In this document: in pieces, positions 21,458-32,654 of the stretch
Layout: every line of letters starts with the position of its first letter
Numbering within the stretch: the stretch's first letter is position 1
Assembly (NCBI RefSeq): GCF_000768355.1
Contig: NZ_AVPU01000004.1
Coordinates: 62,001 to 126,000 of the forward strand
From: Lysobacter daejeonensis GH1-9
Lineage (GTDB): Bacteria > Pseudomonadota > Gammaproteobacteria > Xanthomonadales > Xanthomonadaceae
Direction: 5' to 3'
DNA: 64,000 bases
Program-made: the position numbers and the translations under genes
Notes under the pieces: generated by a model
Seen by the model: the letters and a program-made list of their open reading frames with translations, nothing else
The model's database searches: none
Told to the model about the DNA's origin: nothing

Positions 21458-22204
21458 ATGCGCCGCAAGATCGTCGCCGGAAACTGGAAGCTGCACGGCA
21501 ACCGTCAGTTCGCCTTCGAACTGCTGGATGCCATCGTGCCGGCGAAGCAGGGCGTGGAGCTGGTCATCCTGCCGCCGCTGCCCTACGTGGGCGAGCTGGC
21601 CGGGCGTTATGAAGCCAAGGGCTTGGCCTTCGGGGCCCAGGACGTCAGCATGAACGAGAAGGGCGCCTACACCGGCGAAGTCTCGGCCGCGATGCTCAAG
21701 GACGTGGGCGCCAGGTATGGCCTGGTCGGCCACTCCGAGCGCCGCCAGTACCACGGCGAGTCCAGCGAGCTGGTGGCTCGCAAGTTCTTCGCCGCCAAGG
21801 CCGGCGGCATCACCCCCATCCTGTGCATCGGCGAGACCCTGGCCGAGCGCGAGGACGGCAAGACCGAGTGGCGCCTGGAAGAACAGCTGGCTCCCATCCT
21901 TGAGCAGGGCGGGGCGGGTGCTTTCGAAGGTGCCATCATCGCGTACGAGCCGGTGTGGGCCATCGGCACCGGCAAGACCGCCACCCCGGAGCAGGCGCAG
22001 CAGGTGCACGCGTTCATCCGTAGCGAAATCGCCGCGTACGATGCTAGAATCGCTGACTCGTTGCCGATCCTGTACGGCGGCAGCGTGAAGGCCGACAACG
22101 CCGCGTCGCTGTTTTCACAGCCCGACGTCGATGGCGGCCTGGTGGGCGGGGCCTCGCTGGTCGCCGCCGACTTCAATGCCATCGCTGCTGCGGCGGCCCC
22201 CTGA
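21458..22204 (+). CDS. tpiA: Triosephosphate isomerase
   Basis: A 248-residue TIM-barrel enzyme interconverting dihydroxyacetone phosphate and glyceraldehyde 3-phosphate. The catalytic residues are Lys11 (GNWKLHG), His92 (VGHSERR) and Glu164 (AYEPVWAIGTG); the closing loop and LYGGSVKADNA are intact. I chose ATG 21458 with CAGGGAG upstream. secG follows after 21 bases, the usual tpiA-secG arrangement of Pseudomonas and relatives. Confidence 0.97.
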   Translation: MRRKIVAGNWKLHGNRQFAFELLDAIVPAKQGVELVILPPLPYVGELAGRYEAKGLAFGAQDVSMNEKGAYTGEVSAAMLKDVGARYGLVGHSERRQYHGESSELVARKFFAAKAGGITPILCIGETLAEREDGKTEWRLEEQLAPILEQGGAGAFEGAIIAYEPVWAIGTGKTATPEQAQQVHAFIRSEIAAYDARIADSLPILYGGSVKADNAASLFSQPDVDGGLVGGASLVAADFNAIAAAAAP

Positions 22205-22225
22205 CGAATCGCTGGACTAACCCCG

Positions 22226-22678
22226 ATGCTGGTGTTTCTCAACGTCATCTACGTGCTGGTCGCTGTCGCGATGATCGCGCTCATCCTGATGCAGCGTGGT
22301 GCAGGCGCGCAGGCCGGTTCCGGCTTCGGTGGCGGCGCCTCGGCCACGGTGTTCGGTGCCCGCGGCGCCTCCAACTTCCTGTCCAAGTCGACGAAGTGGC
22401 TGGCCATCGTGTTCTTCGGCATCAGCCTGTTCATGGCCTGGCAGGCGACCAAGAATGCGACCGGCGGCTCCGTCGATACGCAGGACCTGGGGTTGATGTC
22501 GCAGACGCCGGTGGCCCCGGCTGAGGCGCCGGCTCAGGGTGGTGCGGTGCCGGTTGCGCCTGCGGCGCAGTCGGTTCCAGCGGCTCCGACCTCCGCCGCT
22601 CCGGCGGCTGTTCCGGCTGCGCCGACGCCCGAGGCTGTTCCGGCTGAGCAGGCGCCTGCCACGCCCCCGAAGGGCTGA
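22226..22678 (+). CDS. secG: Preprotein translocase subunit SecG with long Pro/Ala tail
   Basis: A 150-residue inner-membrane protein. The first about 75 residues are the SecG core with two membrane helices (VFLNVIYVLVAVAMIALILM and WLAIVFFGISLFMAWQA) and the GFGGGASATVFGARG loop. SecG assists SecYEG protein export. The remaining about 70 residues are a low-complexity Ala/Pro tail (APAEAPAQGGAVP, APTPEAVPAEQAP), making it longer than E. coli SecG (110). It precedes tRNA-Leu(GAG), as in E. coli. Confidence 0.93.
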   Translation: MLVFLNVIYVLVAVAMIALILMQRGAGAQAGSGFGGGASATVFGARGASNFLSKSTKWLAIVFFGISLFMAWQATKNATGGSVDTQDLGLMSQTPVAPAEAPAQGGAVPVAPAAQSVPAAPTSAAPAAVPAAPTPEAVPAEQAPATPPKG

Positions 22679-22755
22679 GTTCCACGTACCAAGGTTGTAG
22701 TCCGCCGGCATGGAAAAGCCGGTGGATGGTCTGTCACGACCAAGATCGAGTCAGC

Positions 22756-22761
22756 TACAAT
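22756..22761 (+). promoter_or_regulatory. Candidate -10 element for tRNA-Leu
   Basis: TACAAT (5 of 6 consensus) lies 42 bases before the tRNA 5' end in an A/T-richer stretch. The -35 region (TGTCAC at 22732, 18-base spacer) is weak. Confidence 0.35.
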
Positions 22762-22803
22762 AAGCGGATTCGATGGCCAGGAAGGCCAGCAGTAGCAAGC
22801 AAT

Positions 22804-22888
22804 GCCCAGGTGGCGGAATTGGTAGACGCACTACCTTGAGGTGGTAGCGACTTAGGTCGTGGGGGTTCGAGTCCCCCCTTGGGCACCA
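22804..22888 (+). tRNA. tRNA-Leu(GAG)
   Basis: An 85-base class II tRNA with encoded CCA. The acceptor arms GCCCAGG/CTTGGGC pair with one G-U. The anticodon stem CTACC/GGTAG encloses TTGAGGT, giving anticodon GAG. The variable arm is long (CGACTTAGGTCGT), and the T arm GGGGG-TTCGAGT-CCCCC is perfect. It is the equivalent of E. coli leuU, which also follows secG. Confidence 0.97.
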
Positions 22889-22983
22889 ACACAACGCGGT
22901 GTGGCGCGCGCGACGGGCCGCATCAACGGCGAAGAATCGCCGAGCCAAGGCCGCAGCAGCGGCCATAGCTGAGAGAACATCGA

Positions 22984-23340
22984 GTGCTGGCCGAATACCT
23001 GCCGACCCTGCTGTTCATCGTCGTCGCCAGTGTCATCGGCGTCGCCCTCATCGTGGTGGGTAACACCTTGGGGCCCAAGCGTCCCACGTTGGAGAAGCTT
23101 TCTCCATACGAGTGTGGCTTCGAAGCTTTCGAAGACGCGCGCATGCAGTTCGACGTGCGCTATTACCTCATCGCCATCCAGTTCATCATCTTTGACCTGG
23201 AAATCATCTTCATCGTGCCCTGGGCCACCGTGTTCCGCGAACTCGGTGTGGTTGGCCTTGTCGAGATGGGCATCTTCGCCAGCATGCTGTTGCTTGGCTT
23301 CGTCTACGTGTGGAAGAAGGGCGCGCTCGAATGGGAGTGA
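22984..23340 (+). CDS. nuoA: NADH-quinone oxidoreductase subunit A
   Basis: A 118-residue membrane subunit of complex I with three helices ([58 protein letters not shown]). The conserved [21 protein letters not shown] loop, near the quinone site, is intact. It starts with GTG. It opens the 14-gene nuo operon, 95 bases after tRNA-Leu with no terminator visible between. Its end overlaps nuoB by 10 bases. Confidence 0.96.
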   Translation: MLAEYLPTLLFIVVASVIGVALIVVGNTLGPKRPTLEKLSPYECGFEAFEDARMQFDVRYYLIAIQFIIFDLEIIFIVPWATVFRELGVVGLVEMGIFASMLLLGFVYVWKKGALEWE

Positions 23341-23903
23341 TCCAGACTGTCTCGGGCCTGATGCACAACCCGCTGCCGGAAGGGCGGCTGGATGACATCC
23401 TGCTCCCGGAAGCCGACAACCCGATCATGCAGCAGGGCTTCGTCACCACCAGCATGGACGCGCTGTGGAACTGGGCGCGCACCGGCTCGATGTGGCCGAT
23501 GACCTTCGGTTTGGCATGCTGCGCGGTTGAGATGATGCAGGCCGGCGCGTCGCGCCTGGACCTTGACCGCTACGGGGTGGTGTTCCGCCCGTCGCCGCGC
23601 CAGTCCGACGTGATGATCGTGGCCGGTACCCTGGTCAACAAGATGGCCCCGGCGCTGCGCAAGGTCTATGACCAGATGCCCGACCCCAAGTGGGTGATCT
23701 CGATGGGCAGCTGTGCCAACGGCGGCGGCTACTACCACTATTCCTACTCCGTGGTCCGCGGCTGCGATCGCGTGGTGCCGGTGGACGTGTATGTCCCGGG
23801 CTGCCCGCCGACCGCCGAGGCGCTGGTGCACGGCATTCTCCAGTTGCAGAAGAAGATCCGCCGCGGCACCAACTTCGGTGACAACAAGCAGGGTGTGCGC
23901 TGA
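23331..23903 (+). CDS. nuoB: NADH-quinone oxidoreductase subunit B
   Basis: A 190-residue peripheral-arm subunit that binds the terminal cluster N2, which reduces quinone. The four ligands are the adjacent Cys63-Cys64 (LACCAVEMM), Cys128 (GSCANGG) and Cys158 (PGCPPTAE). The start at ATG 23331 overlaps nuoA; the longer frame has no similarity. Confidence 0.97.
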   Translation: MGVIQTVSGLMHNPLPEGRLDDILLPEADNPIMQQGFVTTSMDALWNWARTGSMWPMTFGLACCAVEMMQAGASRLDLDRYGVVFRPSPRQSDVMIVAGTLVNKMAPALRKVYDQMPDPKWVISMGSCANGGGYYHYSYSVVRGCDRVVPVDVYVPGCPPTAEALVHGILQLQKKIRRGTNFGDNKQGVR

Positions 23904-23904
23904 C

Positions 23905-24651
23905 ATGGCCGGCGTTTCCGCTTCCAACGAGACCGTGATGGACTTCGTTGCGCGCCTGCAGGCGCGCTTTGCCGATGCGGCGGTCAACGTGGCCGTGCCG
24001 CGTGGCGAAGTGACGATCGATGTCGCCGCCGATGCCTGGTTGGCCACCGCACTGGCCCTACGCGACGAATTTTTCTTCGAGCAGTGCGTGGACGTCAGCG
24101 GCGTCGACTACCTGAGCTATGGTTCGGACGAGTGGGACACCGATGTCTCCTCCGAAGGTTTCTCCCGTGGCGTCGAGGGCAAGAGCGCAGGCCGCTTCAA
24201 GTGGGGTGAGCAGCCCAACGGCGCCGCCGCCGTGCCGGAGCGTCGCTTTGCCGCGGTCGCGCACCTGCTGTCGGTGCAACACAACCGTCGCGTGCGCCTG
24301 CGCACCTTCGCCGAGAACGACGACCTGCCGGTCGTGGCCTCGTTGACCGGCGTGTGGCCGGGCACCAACTGGTTCGAGCGCGAGGCGTTCGACCTGTTCG
24401 GCATCATCTTCGAAGGCCATCCGGACCTGCGCCGCATCCTGACCGACTACGGCTTTGTCGGCTATCCGTTTCGCAAGGACTTCCCGCTGATCGGCAACGT
24501 CGAAGTCCGCTACGACGCCGACAAGAAGCGCGTGGTCTATGAACCCGTTTCCATCGAGCCGCGCGTGGGCGTGCCGCGCGTGATCCGCGACGACGCGCGT
24601 TACCAGACCGCCGTGGGCGAGGCCGCCCAGCGTGCCGAGGTGAAGAAGTGA
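23905..24651 (+). CDS. nuoC: NADH-quinone oxidoreductase subunit C
   Basis: A 248-residue subunit of the complex I connecting module. The 30-kDa family signature is visible as [21 protein letters not shown] and [20 protein letters not shown], followed by [20 protein letters not shown] and D are separate genes here, unlike the fused nuoCD of E. coli. It overlaps nuoD by 4 bases. Confidence 0.96.
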   Translation: MAGVSASNETVMDFVARLQARFADAAVNVAVPRGEVTIDVAADAWLATALALRDEFFFEQCVDVSGVDYLSYGSDEWDTDVSSEGFSRGVEGKSAGRFKWGEQPNGAAAVPERRFAAVAHLLSVQHNRRVRLRTFAENDDLPVVASLTGVWPGTNWFEREAFDLFGIIFEGHPDLRRILTDYGFVGYPFRKDFPLIGNVEVRYDADKKRVVYEPVSIEPRVGVPRVIRDDARYQTAVGEAAQRAEVKK

Positions 24652-25943
24652 GCGTTCCTGCTTCCAGCGTGAACACCTCGGGCCTGAAGGCTGCCGAGAT
24701 CCGCAACTACACGATGAACTTCGGTCCGCAGCACCCGGCTGCGCACGGCGTGCTGCGCTTGATCCTGGAAATGGACGGCGAAGTCATCCAGCGCGCCGAT
24801 CCGCACGTGGGCCTGCTGCACCGCGGCACCGAAAAGCTCGCCGAGTCCAAGCCGTTCAACCAGTCGATCGGGTACATGGATCGCCTGGACTACGTGTCGA
24901 TGATGTGCAACGAGCACGCCTACGTTCGCGCGATCGAGACCCTGATGGGGATCGAGGCGCCGGAGCGCGCCCAGTACATCCGTACGATGTTCGACGAGAT
25001 CACCCGCATCCTGAACCACCTGATGTGGATCGGTTCCAACGCGCTCGACCTGGGTGCGATGGCGGTGTTCCTGTACGCGTTCCGCGAGCGCGAAGAGCTG
25101 ATGGACTGCTACGAAGCGGTCTCGGGTGCGCGCATGCATGCGACGTACTACCGTCCGGGCGGCGTGTACCGCGACCTGCCGGACCGCATGCCGAAGTACA
25201 AGGAGTCGCCGTGGCGCAAGGGGCAGAAACTCAACCGCTTCAACGAGTGGCGTGAAGGTTCGCTGCTGGATTACCTGGAGCGCTTCACCGAGGACTTCCC
25301 CAAGCGCGTCGACGAGTACGAGACGCTGCTGACCAACAACCGCATCTGGAAGCAGCGCACCGTCGGTATCGGTGTGGTGTCGCCGGAGCAGGCGCTGGCC
25401 TGGGGCATGACCGGAGCGATGATCCGCGGCTCCGGCATTGCCTGGGACCTGCGCAAGAAGCAGCCCTACGCCAAGTACGCCGAAGTCGATTTCGACATCC
25501 CGGTGGGCGTCAACGGCGACTGCTACGACCGTTATCTGGTGCGCGTCGCCGAGATGCGCCAGTCCAACCGCATCATCCAGCAGTGCGTGAAGTGGCTGAA
25601 GGCCAATCCGGGTCCGGTCATCGTCGACAACTTCAAGGTCGCTCCGCCGTCGCGTGAGGGCATGAAGGACGACATGGAAGGCCTGATCCACCACTTCAAG
25701 CTGTTCTCCGAGGGCTACTGCGTGCCGGCCGGCGAGACCTACGCCGCCGTCGAAGCGCCCAAGGGCGAGTTCGGCTGCTACCTGGTGTCCGACGGTGCCA
25801 ACAAGCCGTTCCGCGTGAAGTTGCGCGCGCCGGGCTTCGCGCACCTGTCGTCGATGGACGAAATCGTGAAGGGCCACATGCTGGCCGACGTCGTGGCGAT
25901 GATCGGTACCTACGATCTCGTGTTCGGCGAGGTCGACCGCTGA
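24648..25943 (+). CDS. nuoD: NADH-quinone oxidoreductase subunit D
   Basis: A 431-residue 49-kDa-type subunit that forms the quinone pocket with NuoB. Hallmarks are [16 protein letters not shown] near residue 24, [19 protein letters not shown] and [10 protein letters not shown] at the C-terminus. It starts with GTG overlapping nuoC. The N-terminal about 20 residues before MNFGPQHP are variable. Confidence 0.97.
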   Translation: MSVPASSVNTSGLKAAEIRNYTMNFGPQHPAAHGVLRLILEMDGEVIQRADPHVGLLHRGTEKLAESKPFNQSIGYMDRLDYVSMMCNEHAYVRAIETLMGIEAPERAQYIRTMFDEITRILNHLMWIGSNALDLGAMAVFLYAFREREELMDCYEAVSGARMHATYYRPGGVYRDLPDRMPKYKESPWRKGQKLNRFNEWREGSLLDYLERFTEDFPKRVDEYETLLTNNRIWKQRTVGIGVVSPEQALAWGMTGAMIRGSGIAWDLRKKQPYAKYAEVDFDIPVGVNGDCYDRYLVRVAEMRQSNRIIQQCVKWLKANPGPVIVDNFKVAPPSREGMKDDMEGLIHHFKLFSEGYCVPAGETYAAVEAPKGEFGCYLVSDGANKPFRVKLRAPGFAHLSSMDEIVKGHMLADVVAMIGTYDLVFGEVDR

Positions 25944-25971
25944 TCGCGGCGGCCGTTGAGGAACTGAACCA

Positions 25972-26499
25972 ATGAAGGCGACTGGAAATTTCGAGGCCTG
26001 TCAGAACGTCGACCCGATGGTCGTGCTGTCCGACAAGACCCGCGCGCACATCGACCACTGGCTGGCCAAGTTTCCGCCGGACCGCAAGCGTTCGGCGGTG
26101 CTGCAGGGGCTGCATGCCGCGCAGGAACAGAACGATGGCTGGCTGAGCGACGAGCTGATCGCCGCCGTGGCCAAGTACCTGGACCTGCCGCCGGTGTGGG
26201 CGTACGAAGTCGCCAGCTTCTACTCGATGTTCGAGACCCAGAAGGTCGGCCGCAACAACGTCGCCTTCTGCACCAACATCAGCTGCTGGCTCAATGGCGC
26301 CGAGGACCTGGTCAAGCATGCCGAGCAGAAGCTGGGCTGCAAGCTGGGCGAATCCACCGCCGACGGCCGCGTCTACCTCAAGCGCGAGGAAGAGTGCGTG
26401 GCCGCCTGCTGCGGCGCGCCGGTCGTCGTGATCAACGGTCATTACCACGAGAAGCTGGACACCGCGAAGGTGGACGAGCTGCTCGACGGGCTGAAGTGA
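25972..26499 (+). CDS. nuoE: NADH-quinone oxidoreductase subunit E
   Basis: A 175-residue thioredoxin-like ferredoxin carrying the 2Fe-2S cluster N1a. Ligands are Cys100 and Cys105 ([11 protein letters not shown]) and Cys141 and Cys145 ([11 protein letters not shown]). The N-terminal helical part ([20 protein letters not shown]) contacts NuoF. It forms the NADH-oxidising module with NuoF and NuoG. Confidence 0.96.
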   Translation: MKATGNFEACQNVDPMVVLSDKTRAHIDHWLAKFPPDRKRSAVLQGLHAAQEQNDGWLSDELIAAVAKYLDLPPVWAYEVASFYSMFETQKVGRNNVAFCTNISCWLNGAEDLVKHAEQKLGCKLGESTADGRVYLKREEECVAACCGAPVVVINGHYHEKLDTAKVDELLDGLK

Positions 26500-26510
26500 G
26501 GCAGGGACAG

Positions 26511-27875
26511 ATGGCGCACTCGCACCACGACTACTCGAAGGGCTACGGCCCGGTCGGCCCGGCCCCGCAGGAGCACAACGTCGTCTACACGACGCTGCAC
26601 TACGACACCCCGTGGTCGTACGAGAACTACCTCAAGACCGGTGGCTACGCCGCCTGGCGCAAGATCCTGACCGAAAAGATGGATCCGGCCGCGGTGGTCG
26701 AGATGGTCAAGCAGTCCGGCCTGCGTGGCCGCGGCGGCGCAGGCTTCCCGACCGGCCTGAAGTGGAGCTTCATGCCCAAGGGCCCGGGCCAGAAGTACAT
26801 CCTGTGCAACTCCGACGAGTCCGAGCCGGGTACGGCCAAGGACCGCGACATCCTGCGCTACAACCCGCACGCCGTGGTCGAAGGGCTGGCCATCGCCTGC
26901 TACGCCACCGGCTCCACGGTGGCCTACAACTACCTGCGTGGCGAGTTCCACCATGAGCCGTTCGAGCACTTCGAGCAGGCGCTGAAGGAAGCCTACGAAA
27001 ACGGCTGGTTGGGCAAGAACGTGCTCGGCAGCGGCGTGGACGTGGACATCTACGGCGCCCTGGGCGCTGGCGCGTACATCTGCGGTGAAGAAACCGCGCT
27101 GATGGAATCGCTGGAAGGCAAGAAGGGCCAGCCGCGCTACAAGCCGCCGTTCCCGGCCAACTTCGGCCTGTACGGCAAGCCGACGACCATCAACAACACC
27201 GAGACCTATGCCTCGGTGCCGGCGATCATCCGCAACGGTGCGGAGTGGTTCCTGAACCTGGGCAAGCCCAACAACGGCGGCCCGAAGATCTTTTCGGTCT
27301 CCGGCCACGTCGCCAAGCCGGGGAACTACGAGATCCGCCTCGGCACCCCGTTCGCAGACCTGCTGGCGATGGCCGGCGGCCTACGTCCGGGCCGCAAGCT
27401 CAAGGCCGTGATCCCGGGTGGCTCCTCGATGAAGGTGCTGCCCGCCGACGCCATGATGGCCTGCACCATGGATTACGACTCGATCCAGAAGGCCGGTTCG
27501 GGCCTCGGTTCGGGCGCGGTCATCGTGATGGACGACACCACGTGCATGGTGCGCGCCACCCAGCGCATCAGCCGCTTCTACTTCAAGGAGAGCTGCGGCC
27601 AGTGCACCCCGTGCCGCGAAGGCACCGGCTGGATGTATCGCATGCTGACCCGCATCGTCGACAAGACCGCGACGCTGGAAGACCTGCAGATGCTGCGCGC
27701 CGCCGCGGGCCAGATCGAAGGCCACACCATCTGCGCGTTCGGCGAAGCTGCCGCGTGGCCGGTGCAGGGCATGCTGCACCACTTCTGGGACGAGTTTGAA
27801 TACGCGATCGTGAACAAGCGCTTCCTGGTCGACGACCAGCGGGCCGGCACCGTCGTTGAAAAGGTGGCTGCATGA
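26511..27875 (+). CDS. nuoF: NADH-quinone oxidoreductase subunit F
   Basis: A 454-residue subunit that binds NADH, FMN and cluster N3. The nucleotide-binding glycine motif is [16 protein letters not shown], the FMN region [18 protein letters not shown], and the 4Fe-4S ligands lie in [15 protein letters not shown] plus a later Cys in [11 protein letters not shown] chose ATG 26511 ([11 protein letters not shown]), which follows nuoE by 11 bases. Confidence 0.96.
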   Translation: MAHSHHDYSKGYGPVGPAPQEHNVVYTTLHYDTPWSYENYLKTGGYAAWRKILTEKMDPAAVVEMVKQSGLRGRGGAGFPTGLKWSFMPKGPGQKYILCNSDESEPGTAKDRDILRYNPHAVVEGLAIACYATGSTVAYNYLRGEFHHEPFEHFEQALKEAYENGWLGKNVLGSGVDVDIYGALGAGAYICGEETALMESLEGKKGQPRYKPPFPANFGLYGKPTTINNTETYASVPAIIRNGAEWFLNLGKPNNGGPKIFSVSGHVAKPGNYEIRLGTPFADLLAMAGGLRPGRKLKAVIPGGSSMKVLPADAMMACTMDYDSIQKAGSGLGSGAVIVMDDTTCMVRATQRISRFYFKESCGQCTPCREGTGWMYRMLTRIVDKTATLEDLQMLRAAAGQIEGHTICAFGEAAAWPVQGMLHHFWDEFEYAIVNKRFLVDDQRAGTVVEKVAA

Positions 27876-30109
27876 GCGCTGTCGAAACTGACGTGAAGCC
27901 CGCGGTGCCGGAAGGGCACGTTGCCATCGAGATCGACGGCGTGGCGATGACCGCGCCCAAGGGCTCGATGATCATCCAGGCCGCCGACAAGGCCGGCATT
28001 CCGATTCCGCGCTTCTGCTACCACGACAAGCTGAGCATCGCGGCCAACTGCCGCATGTGCCTGGTCGAGGTCGAGAAGATGCCCAAGCCGGCGCCGGCCT
28101 GCGCCACGCCGGTGATGGACGGTATGAAGGTCGTCACGCGCAGCGAGAAATCGCTGAAGTCGCAGCGCAACGTGATGGAATTCCTGCTGATCAACCACCC
28201 GCTGGACTGCCCGATCTGCGACCAGGGCGGCGAGTGCGAGCTGCAGGACCTGTCGATGGGCTACGGCCGCTCGGTCAGCCGCTTCGCCGAGCGCAAGCGC
28301 GTGGTGCCGGACGAGGACATGGGCCCGCTGGTCGCTACCGAGATGACCCGCTGCATCCAGTGCACGCGCTGCGTCCGCTTCACCGCGGAAGTCGCCGGCA
28401 CCTACGAGCTGGGCGGCATGTACCGCGGCGAGAACCTGCAGATCGGTACCTTCGACGGCAAGCCGCTGACCACCGAGCTGTCCGGCAACGTCATCGACGT
28501 GTGCCCGGTGGGCGCGCTGACCAACAAGGTGTTCCAGTTCAAGGCTCGTCCGTGGGAACTGACCGCGCGTGAATCGCTCGGCTACCACGATGCGCTGGGC
28601 AGCAACCTGTTCCACCACGTGCGCCGTGGCGAAGTGCTGCGCACCGTGCCGCGCGATAACGAAGCGGTCAACGAGTGCTGGCTGTCCGACCGCGACCGCT
28701 ATTCGCACCAAGGTCTTTACGCCGCCGACCGTGCCCAGCAGCCGCTGGTCAAGGACGGCGAGGACTGGCGCGAGGCTTCCTGGGACGAGGCGCTGGCCAA
28801 GGCCACGCACATCCTGCGCAACAACGGTGGCGACAACCTCGGCATCCTGGTGCATCCGGCCACCTCCAATGAGGAAGGCGCGCTGCTGGCCCGTCTGGCC
28901 AAGGCATTGGGCACCGGCAACCTCGACAACCGCATCGGCCAGAACGACCTGAGCGACGCCGCCACCGCCGACATCTTCGGCATGCCGGTCGCGGACATCG
29001 AGTCCGCCGACCTGGTGGTGATCGTCGGCTCCAACCTGCGCCACGAGCTGCCGCTGGTGCACCAGCGCGTCCGCAAGGCAGGCCGCAAGGGCGCCAAGGT
29101 GCACGTGGTCAACCCGGTCGATTTTGACTTCACCTTCGAGGTCGCCGGCAAGCAGATCGTCGCGCCGTCCAAGCTGGCGGGCGCGCTGTCCGACGCCGGG
29201 CTGGTCGAAGCCGCGAAGGCGGCCAACCACGCCGTCGTGATCGTCGGTGCGTTGGCCGAGAACGGCCCGTACGCTGCCGCGATCCGCAAGGCCGTGACCG
29301 CGTTCGCCGCCGCCACCAACACCGCCGTCTGCCGCATCCCGCAGGGCGCCAACGCCGTCGGCCTGTCCGACTATGGCGTGCTGCCGACCGCGCGCGATGC
29401 GCAGGCAATGCTGGCAGACCCGCGTGGCGCGTACGTCATCTACGGCATCGAGCCGGGCATGGACTTTGCCGATACCGCGACCGCAATGAAGGCGCTCAAC
29501 GGTGCCCAGGTCGTGGCCTTCAGCCACTTCGCCTGCCGCTCGACCCGCGCCGTGGCCGATGTGATCCTGCCGATCGGCCTGCTGCCGGAAGTGGACGCCA
29601 CGCTGACCAACCTGGATGGCCGCGACCAGGTCGCCGTTGCCGGTGGCAAGCTGCCTGGCGACGCGCGTGCCGGCTGGCGCGTGCTGCGCGCGCTGGGTGG
29701 CGAGCTCGCCGCCGATGGCTTCGAGTTCACCGATCTGGCCGGGCTGCGTGCCGGCCTGCAGCGCCAGGAAGTCAACGTTGCCGCTGGCAAGGCGCCTGTC
29801 GTTGCGGGCGAAGGCCTGGAGATCGCCTCCAGCATCGCCATCTACCGCAGCGATGCGGTGGTCCGCCGCGCACCGGCCCTGCAGTCGCACCCGCTCAACG
29901 TCGAGCCGCGTGCCACGCTGCACCCGGAAGACGCCGCGGCCCTCGGCCTGGCCGAGGGCGCCATGGCCAAGTTCCAGGCCGGGCAGGGCACCGCCGCATT
30001 GCCGATCGCCGTCAGCGAAAAGGTTGCCCGCGGGACGGTGTGGGTGGAGAGCGGCCATGGTGCGACCGCGCCGATGGGTGCTGGCCGCGCGCAGGCGGGG
30101 AGGGCCTGA
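27872..30109 (+). CDS. nuoG: NADH-quinone oxidoreductase subunit G
   Basis: A 745-residue iron-sulfur subunit. The N-terminal ferredoxin domain ([20 protein letters not shown]) holds N1b. His/Cys motif [20 protein letters not shown] and [13 protein letters not shown] hold N5, N4 and related clusters. The rest is an inactive molybdopterin-oxidoreductase-like domain ([19 protein letters not shown]). It overlaps nuoF by 4 bases (ATGA) and precedes nuoH by 3. Confidence 0.96.
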   Translation: MSAVETDVKPAVPEGHVAIEIDGVAMTAPKGSMIIQAADKAGIPIPRFCYHDKLSIAANCRMCLVEVEKMPKPAPACATPVMDGMKVVTRSEKSLKSQRNVMEFLLINHPLDCPICDQGGECELQDLSMGYGRSVSRFAERKRVVPDEDMGPLVATEMTRCIQCTRCVRFTAEVAGTYELGGMYRGENLQIGTFDGKPLTTELSGNVIDVCPVGALTNKVFQFKARPWELTARESLGYHDALGSNLFHHVRRGEVLRTVPRDNEAVNECWLSDRDRYSHQGLYAADRAQQPLVKDGEDWREASWDEALAKATHILRNNGGDNLGILVHPATSNEEGALLARLAKALGTGNLDNRIGQNDLSDAATADIFGMPVADIESADLVVIVGSNLRHELPLVHQRVRKAGRKGAKVHVVNPVDFDFTFEVAGKQIVAPSKLAGALSDAGLVEAAKAANHAVVIVGALAENGPYAAAIRKAVTAFAAATNTAVCRIPQGANAVGLSDYGVLPTARDAQAMLADPRGAYVIYGIEPGMDFADTATAMKALNGAQVVAFSHFACRSTRAVADVILPIGLLPEVDATLTNLDGRDQVAVAGGKLPGDARAGWRVLRALGGELAADGFEFTDLAGLRAGLQRQEVNVAAGKAPVVAGEGLEIASSIAIYRSDAVVRRAPALQSHPLNVEPRATLHPEDAAALGLAEGAMAKFQAGQGTAALPIAVSEKVARGTVWVESGHGATAPMGAGRAQAGRA

Positions 30110-30112
30110 TCC

Positions 30113-31174
30113 ATGTTGGACACCATGATTGACCCAATCCGCACCTTCTTCGAGTCGTTCGGTGCCGTCGGCATCGTCGCCTGGATCGTGTTGAAGATCC
30201 TGCTGGTCGCCATGCCGGTGATCATCGCGGTGGCGTTCTATGTCGTGTGGGAGCGCAAGCTGATCGGCTGGATGCACGTGCGCCACGGACCGATGTACGT
30301 CGGCATGGGCATCCTCCAGGCCTTCGCGGACGTCTTCAAGCTGCTGTTCAAGGAAGTCATCCGTCCGACCAACGCCTCGCCGTTCCTCTACGTACTGGCG
30401 CCGATGCTGGCGATGGTGCCGGCGCTGGCGGCATGGGCGGTGATTCCGTTCGATGCAAAGCTTGTGCTGTCCAACGCCAACGCGGGCCTGCTGTACCTGC
30501 TGGCGATGACCTCGATGGGCGTGTATGGCGTGATCCTGGCCGGCTGGGCGTCCAACTCCAAGTACGCCTTCCTGGGCGCAATGCGTGCCTCGGCGCAGAT
30601 GATCTCCTACGAGATCGCGATGGGCTTCGCGCTGGTCGGCGTGATGGTGGCCGCCGGTAGCCTGAACCTGACCGAGATCGTGATGGCGCAGTCCGGCAAC
30701 GCCGGCTTCCTGGAGTGGTTCTGGCTGCCGCTGCTGCCGCTGTTCGTCATCTATTTCATCTCCGGCGTGGCCGAAACCAACCGCGCGCCGTTCGACGTGG
30801 TGGAAGGCGAGTCGGAGATCGTGGCTGGCCACATGGTCGAGTACTCGGGTTCGCAGTTCGCGCTGTTCTTCCTGGCCGAATACGCGAACATGATCCTGAT
30901 CAGCTTCCTGACCGCGATCTTCTTCCTCGGCGGCTGGTTGAGCCCGTTCCAGGGCTGGGGCATTCCGTTCCTGTCGGTGGATGGCTGGTGGTGGTTGTTC
31001 GCGAAGGTGTTCTTCTTCGCCAGCTGCTTCATCTGGTTCCGCGCTTCTTTCCCGCGCTACCGCTATGACCAGATCATGCGGTTGGGCTGGAAGGTGTTCA
31101 TCCCGATCACCATCGCCTGGATCGTGGTGGTGGCGCTGATGGCGTACTACGGCGTCTTCGAGCCGGGGCAGTGA
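30113..31174 (+). CDS. nuoH: NADH-quinone oxidoreductase subunit H
   Basis: A 353-residue membrane subunit with about eight helices that joins the peripheral arm to the membrane arm and shapes the quinone entry. The conserved charged loop [20 protein letters not shown] is intact, as is [22 protein letters not shown] 30113 is the first start after nuoG. Confidence 0.97.
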   Translation: MLDTMIDPIRTFFESFGAVGIVAWIVLKILLVAMPVIIAVAFYVVWERKLIGWMHVRHGPMYVGMGILQAFADVFKLLFKEVIRPTNASPFLYVLAPMLAMVPALAAWAVIPFDAKLVLSNANAGLLYLLAMTSMGVYGVILAGWASNSKYAFLGAMRASAQMISYEIAMGFALVGVMVAAGSLNLTEIVMAQSGNAGFLEWFWLPLLPLFVIYFISGVAETNRAPFDVVEGESEIVAGHMVEYSGSQFALFFLAEYANMILISFLTAIFFLGGWLSPFQGWGIPFLSVDGWWWLFAKVFFFASCFIWFRASFPRYRYDQIMRLGWKVFIPITIAWIVVVALMAYYGVFEPGQ

Positions 31175-31187
31175 GGCAGACACAGGC

Positions 31188-31676
31188 ATGAATCGCATCG
31201 TTTCCTACTTCAAGAGCCTGCTGCTGATCGAGCTGTCGCAGGGCCTTTGGCTGACGCTGAAGTACCTGTTCCGCCCGAAGTACACGCTCATGTACCCGAT
31301 GGAGAAGACGCCGCAGTCGCCGCGCTTCCGCGGCATCCATGCACTGCGTCGCTACCCCAACGGGGAAGAGCGCTGCATCGCGTGCAAGCTGTGCGAGGCC
31401 GTGTGTCCGGCGCTGGCCATCACCATCGACTCGGAGAAGCGCGAGGACGGCACCCGCCGCACCACGCGTTACGAGATCGACCTGTTCAAGTGCATCTTCT
31501 GCGGCTTCTGCGAGGAGTCGTGCCCGGTGGACTCGATCGTCGAGACCCACGTGCACGAGTACCACTTCGAGCAGCGCGGCCAGAACATCCTGACCAAGCC
31601 GAAGTTGCTGGCCATCGGTGACCGCCTCGAAGCGGAAATCGCCGAGCGCCGCGCTTCCGACGCGCCGTTCCGCTGA
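31188..31676 (+). CDS. nuoI: NADH-quinone oxidoreductase subunit I
   Basis: A 162-residue 8Fe ferredoxin-type subunit with clusters N6a and N6b. Ligands are Cys63, 66, 69 and 73 ([12 protein letters not shown]) and Cys102, 105, 108 and 112 ([12 protein letters not shown]). An amphipathic N-terminus ([19 protein letters not shown]) lies on the membrane. It lies between nuoH and nuoJ, as usual. Confidence 0.97.
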   Translation: MNRIVSYFKSLLLIELSQGLWLTLKYLFRPKYTLMYPMEKTPQSPRFRGIHALRRYPNGEERCIACKLCEAVCPALAITIDSEKREDGTRRTTRYEIDLFKCIFCGFCEESCPVDSIVETHVHEYHFEQRGQNILTKPKLLAIGDRLEAEIAERRASDAPFR

Positions 31677-31685
31677 GGGCCTGCC

Positions 31686-32333
31686 ATGGATTTCCCAACG
31701 ATTGCCTTCTTCGTGTTCGCGCTCATGGCCGTGGCGTCCGCCGTGGCCGTGATCAGCGTCAAGAACACCGTGCACGCGGCGCTGTCGCTGGTGCTGACCT
31801 TCTTCTCGGTGGCCTGCGTGTGGCTCATCGCCGGTGCCGAGTTCCTCGGCGTGGCGCTGGTGCTGGTCTACGTCGGCGCGGTGATGGTGCTGTTCCTGTT
31901 CGTGGTGATGATGCTCGACGTCGATTCCGCACCGCTGCGCGAAGGCTACGTTCGCTACTTGCCGGTGGGCCTGATCGTTGCTGCCGCGATGTTGGTGGAG
32001 ATCTTCATCCTGATCGGCGTGAAGGCGCAGACCGCCATTCCGCTGACGCCCGAGGCGGCCGAGATGGCCGGGGTCTCCAACGTCACCTGGCTGGCCCGCG
32101 CGCTGTTCACCCGTTTCCTGCTGCCGTTCGAAGTGGCCGCCGTCATCCTGACCGTGGCGGTGATCGCGGCGGTGATGCTGACGCTGCGTCGCCGTCCGGG
32201 TGCCAAGCACCAGAATCCGGGTGACCAGGCCCGCGTGCGTCCGGGCGATCGCCTGCGCATGGTGAAGATGGAGGCGTCCAAGCCGGCCGTGCTCGAGGCC
32301 AGTGAAGCCGCCGCCGAGGAGGTGAAGTCGTGA
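31686..32333 (+). CDS. nuoJ: NADH-quinone oxidoreductase subunit J
   Basis: A 215-residue membrane subunit with five predicted helices and the conserved [20 protein letters not shown] segment, where a pi-bulge helix takes part in conformational coupling. The C-terminal tail after residue 165 is hydrophilic and Ala/Glu-rich. It overlaps nuoK by 4 bases. Confidence 0.96.
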   Translation: MDFPTIAFFVFALMAVASAVAVISVKNTVHAALSLVLTFFSVACVWLIAGAEFLGVALVLVYVGAVMVLFLFVVMMLDVDSAPLREGYVRYLPVGLIVAAAMLVEIFILIGVKAQTAIPLTPEAAEMAGVSNVTWLARALFTRFLLPFEVAAVILTVAVIAAVMLTLRRRPGAKHQNPGDQARVRPGDRLRMVKMEASKPAVLEASEAAAEEVKS

Positions 32334-32650
32334 ACCTGATCGCCGGCCTGACCCCAGGCCACTTCCTCGCGCTGGGCGCCGCCCTGTTCTGCATCAGCAT
32401 CGCCGGCATCTTCCTCAACCGGAAGAACGTGATCGTGCTGCTGATGTGCCTGGAGTTGCTGCTCCTGGCCGTCAACATCAACTTCGTGACCTTCGCCCGC
32501 CAGTTGGGCGATGAGGCCGGCCAGGTGTTCGTGTTCTTCATCCTGACCGTGGCCGCCGCCGAGGCCGCCATCGGCCTGGCGATCCTGGTCACGCTGTTCC
32601 GCAACCGGCGCACGATCAACGTCGCCGAAATCGATTCGATGAAGGGCTGA
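32330..32650 (+). CDS. nuoK: NADH-quinone oxidoreductase subunit K
   Basis: A 106-residue antiporter-like small subunit with three helices. The two buried glutamates of the proton path are in [16 protein letters not shown] and [13 protein letters not shown]. It starts with GTG overlapping the nuoJ stop, with GGAGG 12 bases upstream. Confidence 0.97.
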   Translation: MNLIAGLTPGHFLALGAALFCISIAGIFLNRKNVIVLLMCLELLLLAVNINFVTFARQLGDEAGQVFVFFILTVAAAEAAIGLAILVTLFRNRRTINVAEIDSMKG

Positions 32651-32654
32651 TCCG

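Noticed and set aside
27578-31198. A 1206-codon minus-strand frame
   Set aside because: Antisense to nuoF, nuoG and nuoH; His/Arg/Gln-rich translation typical of a shadow frame.
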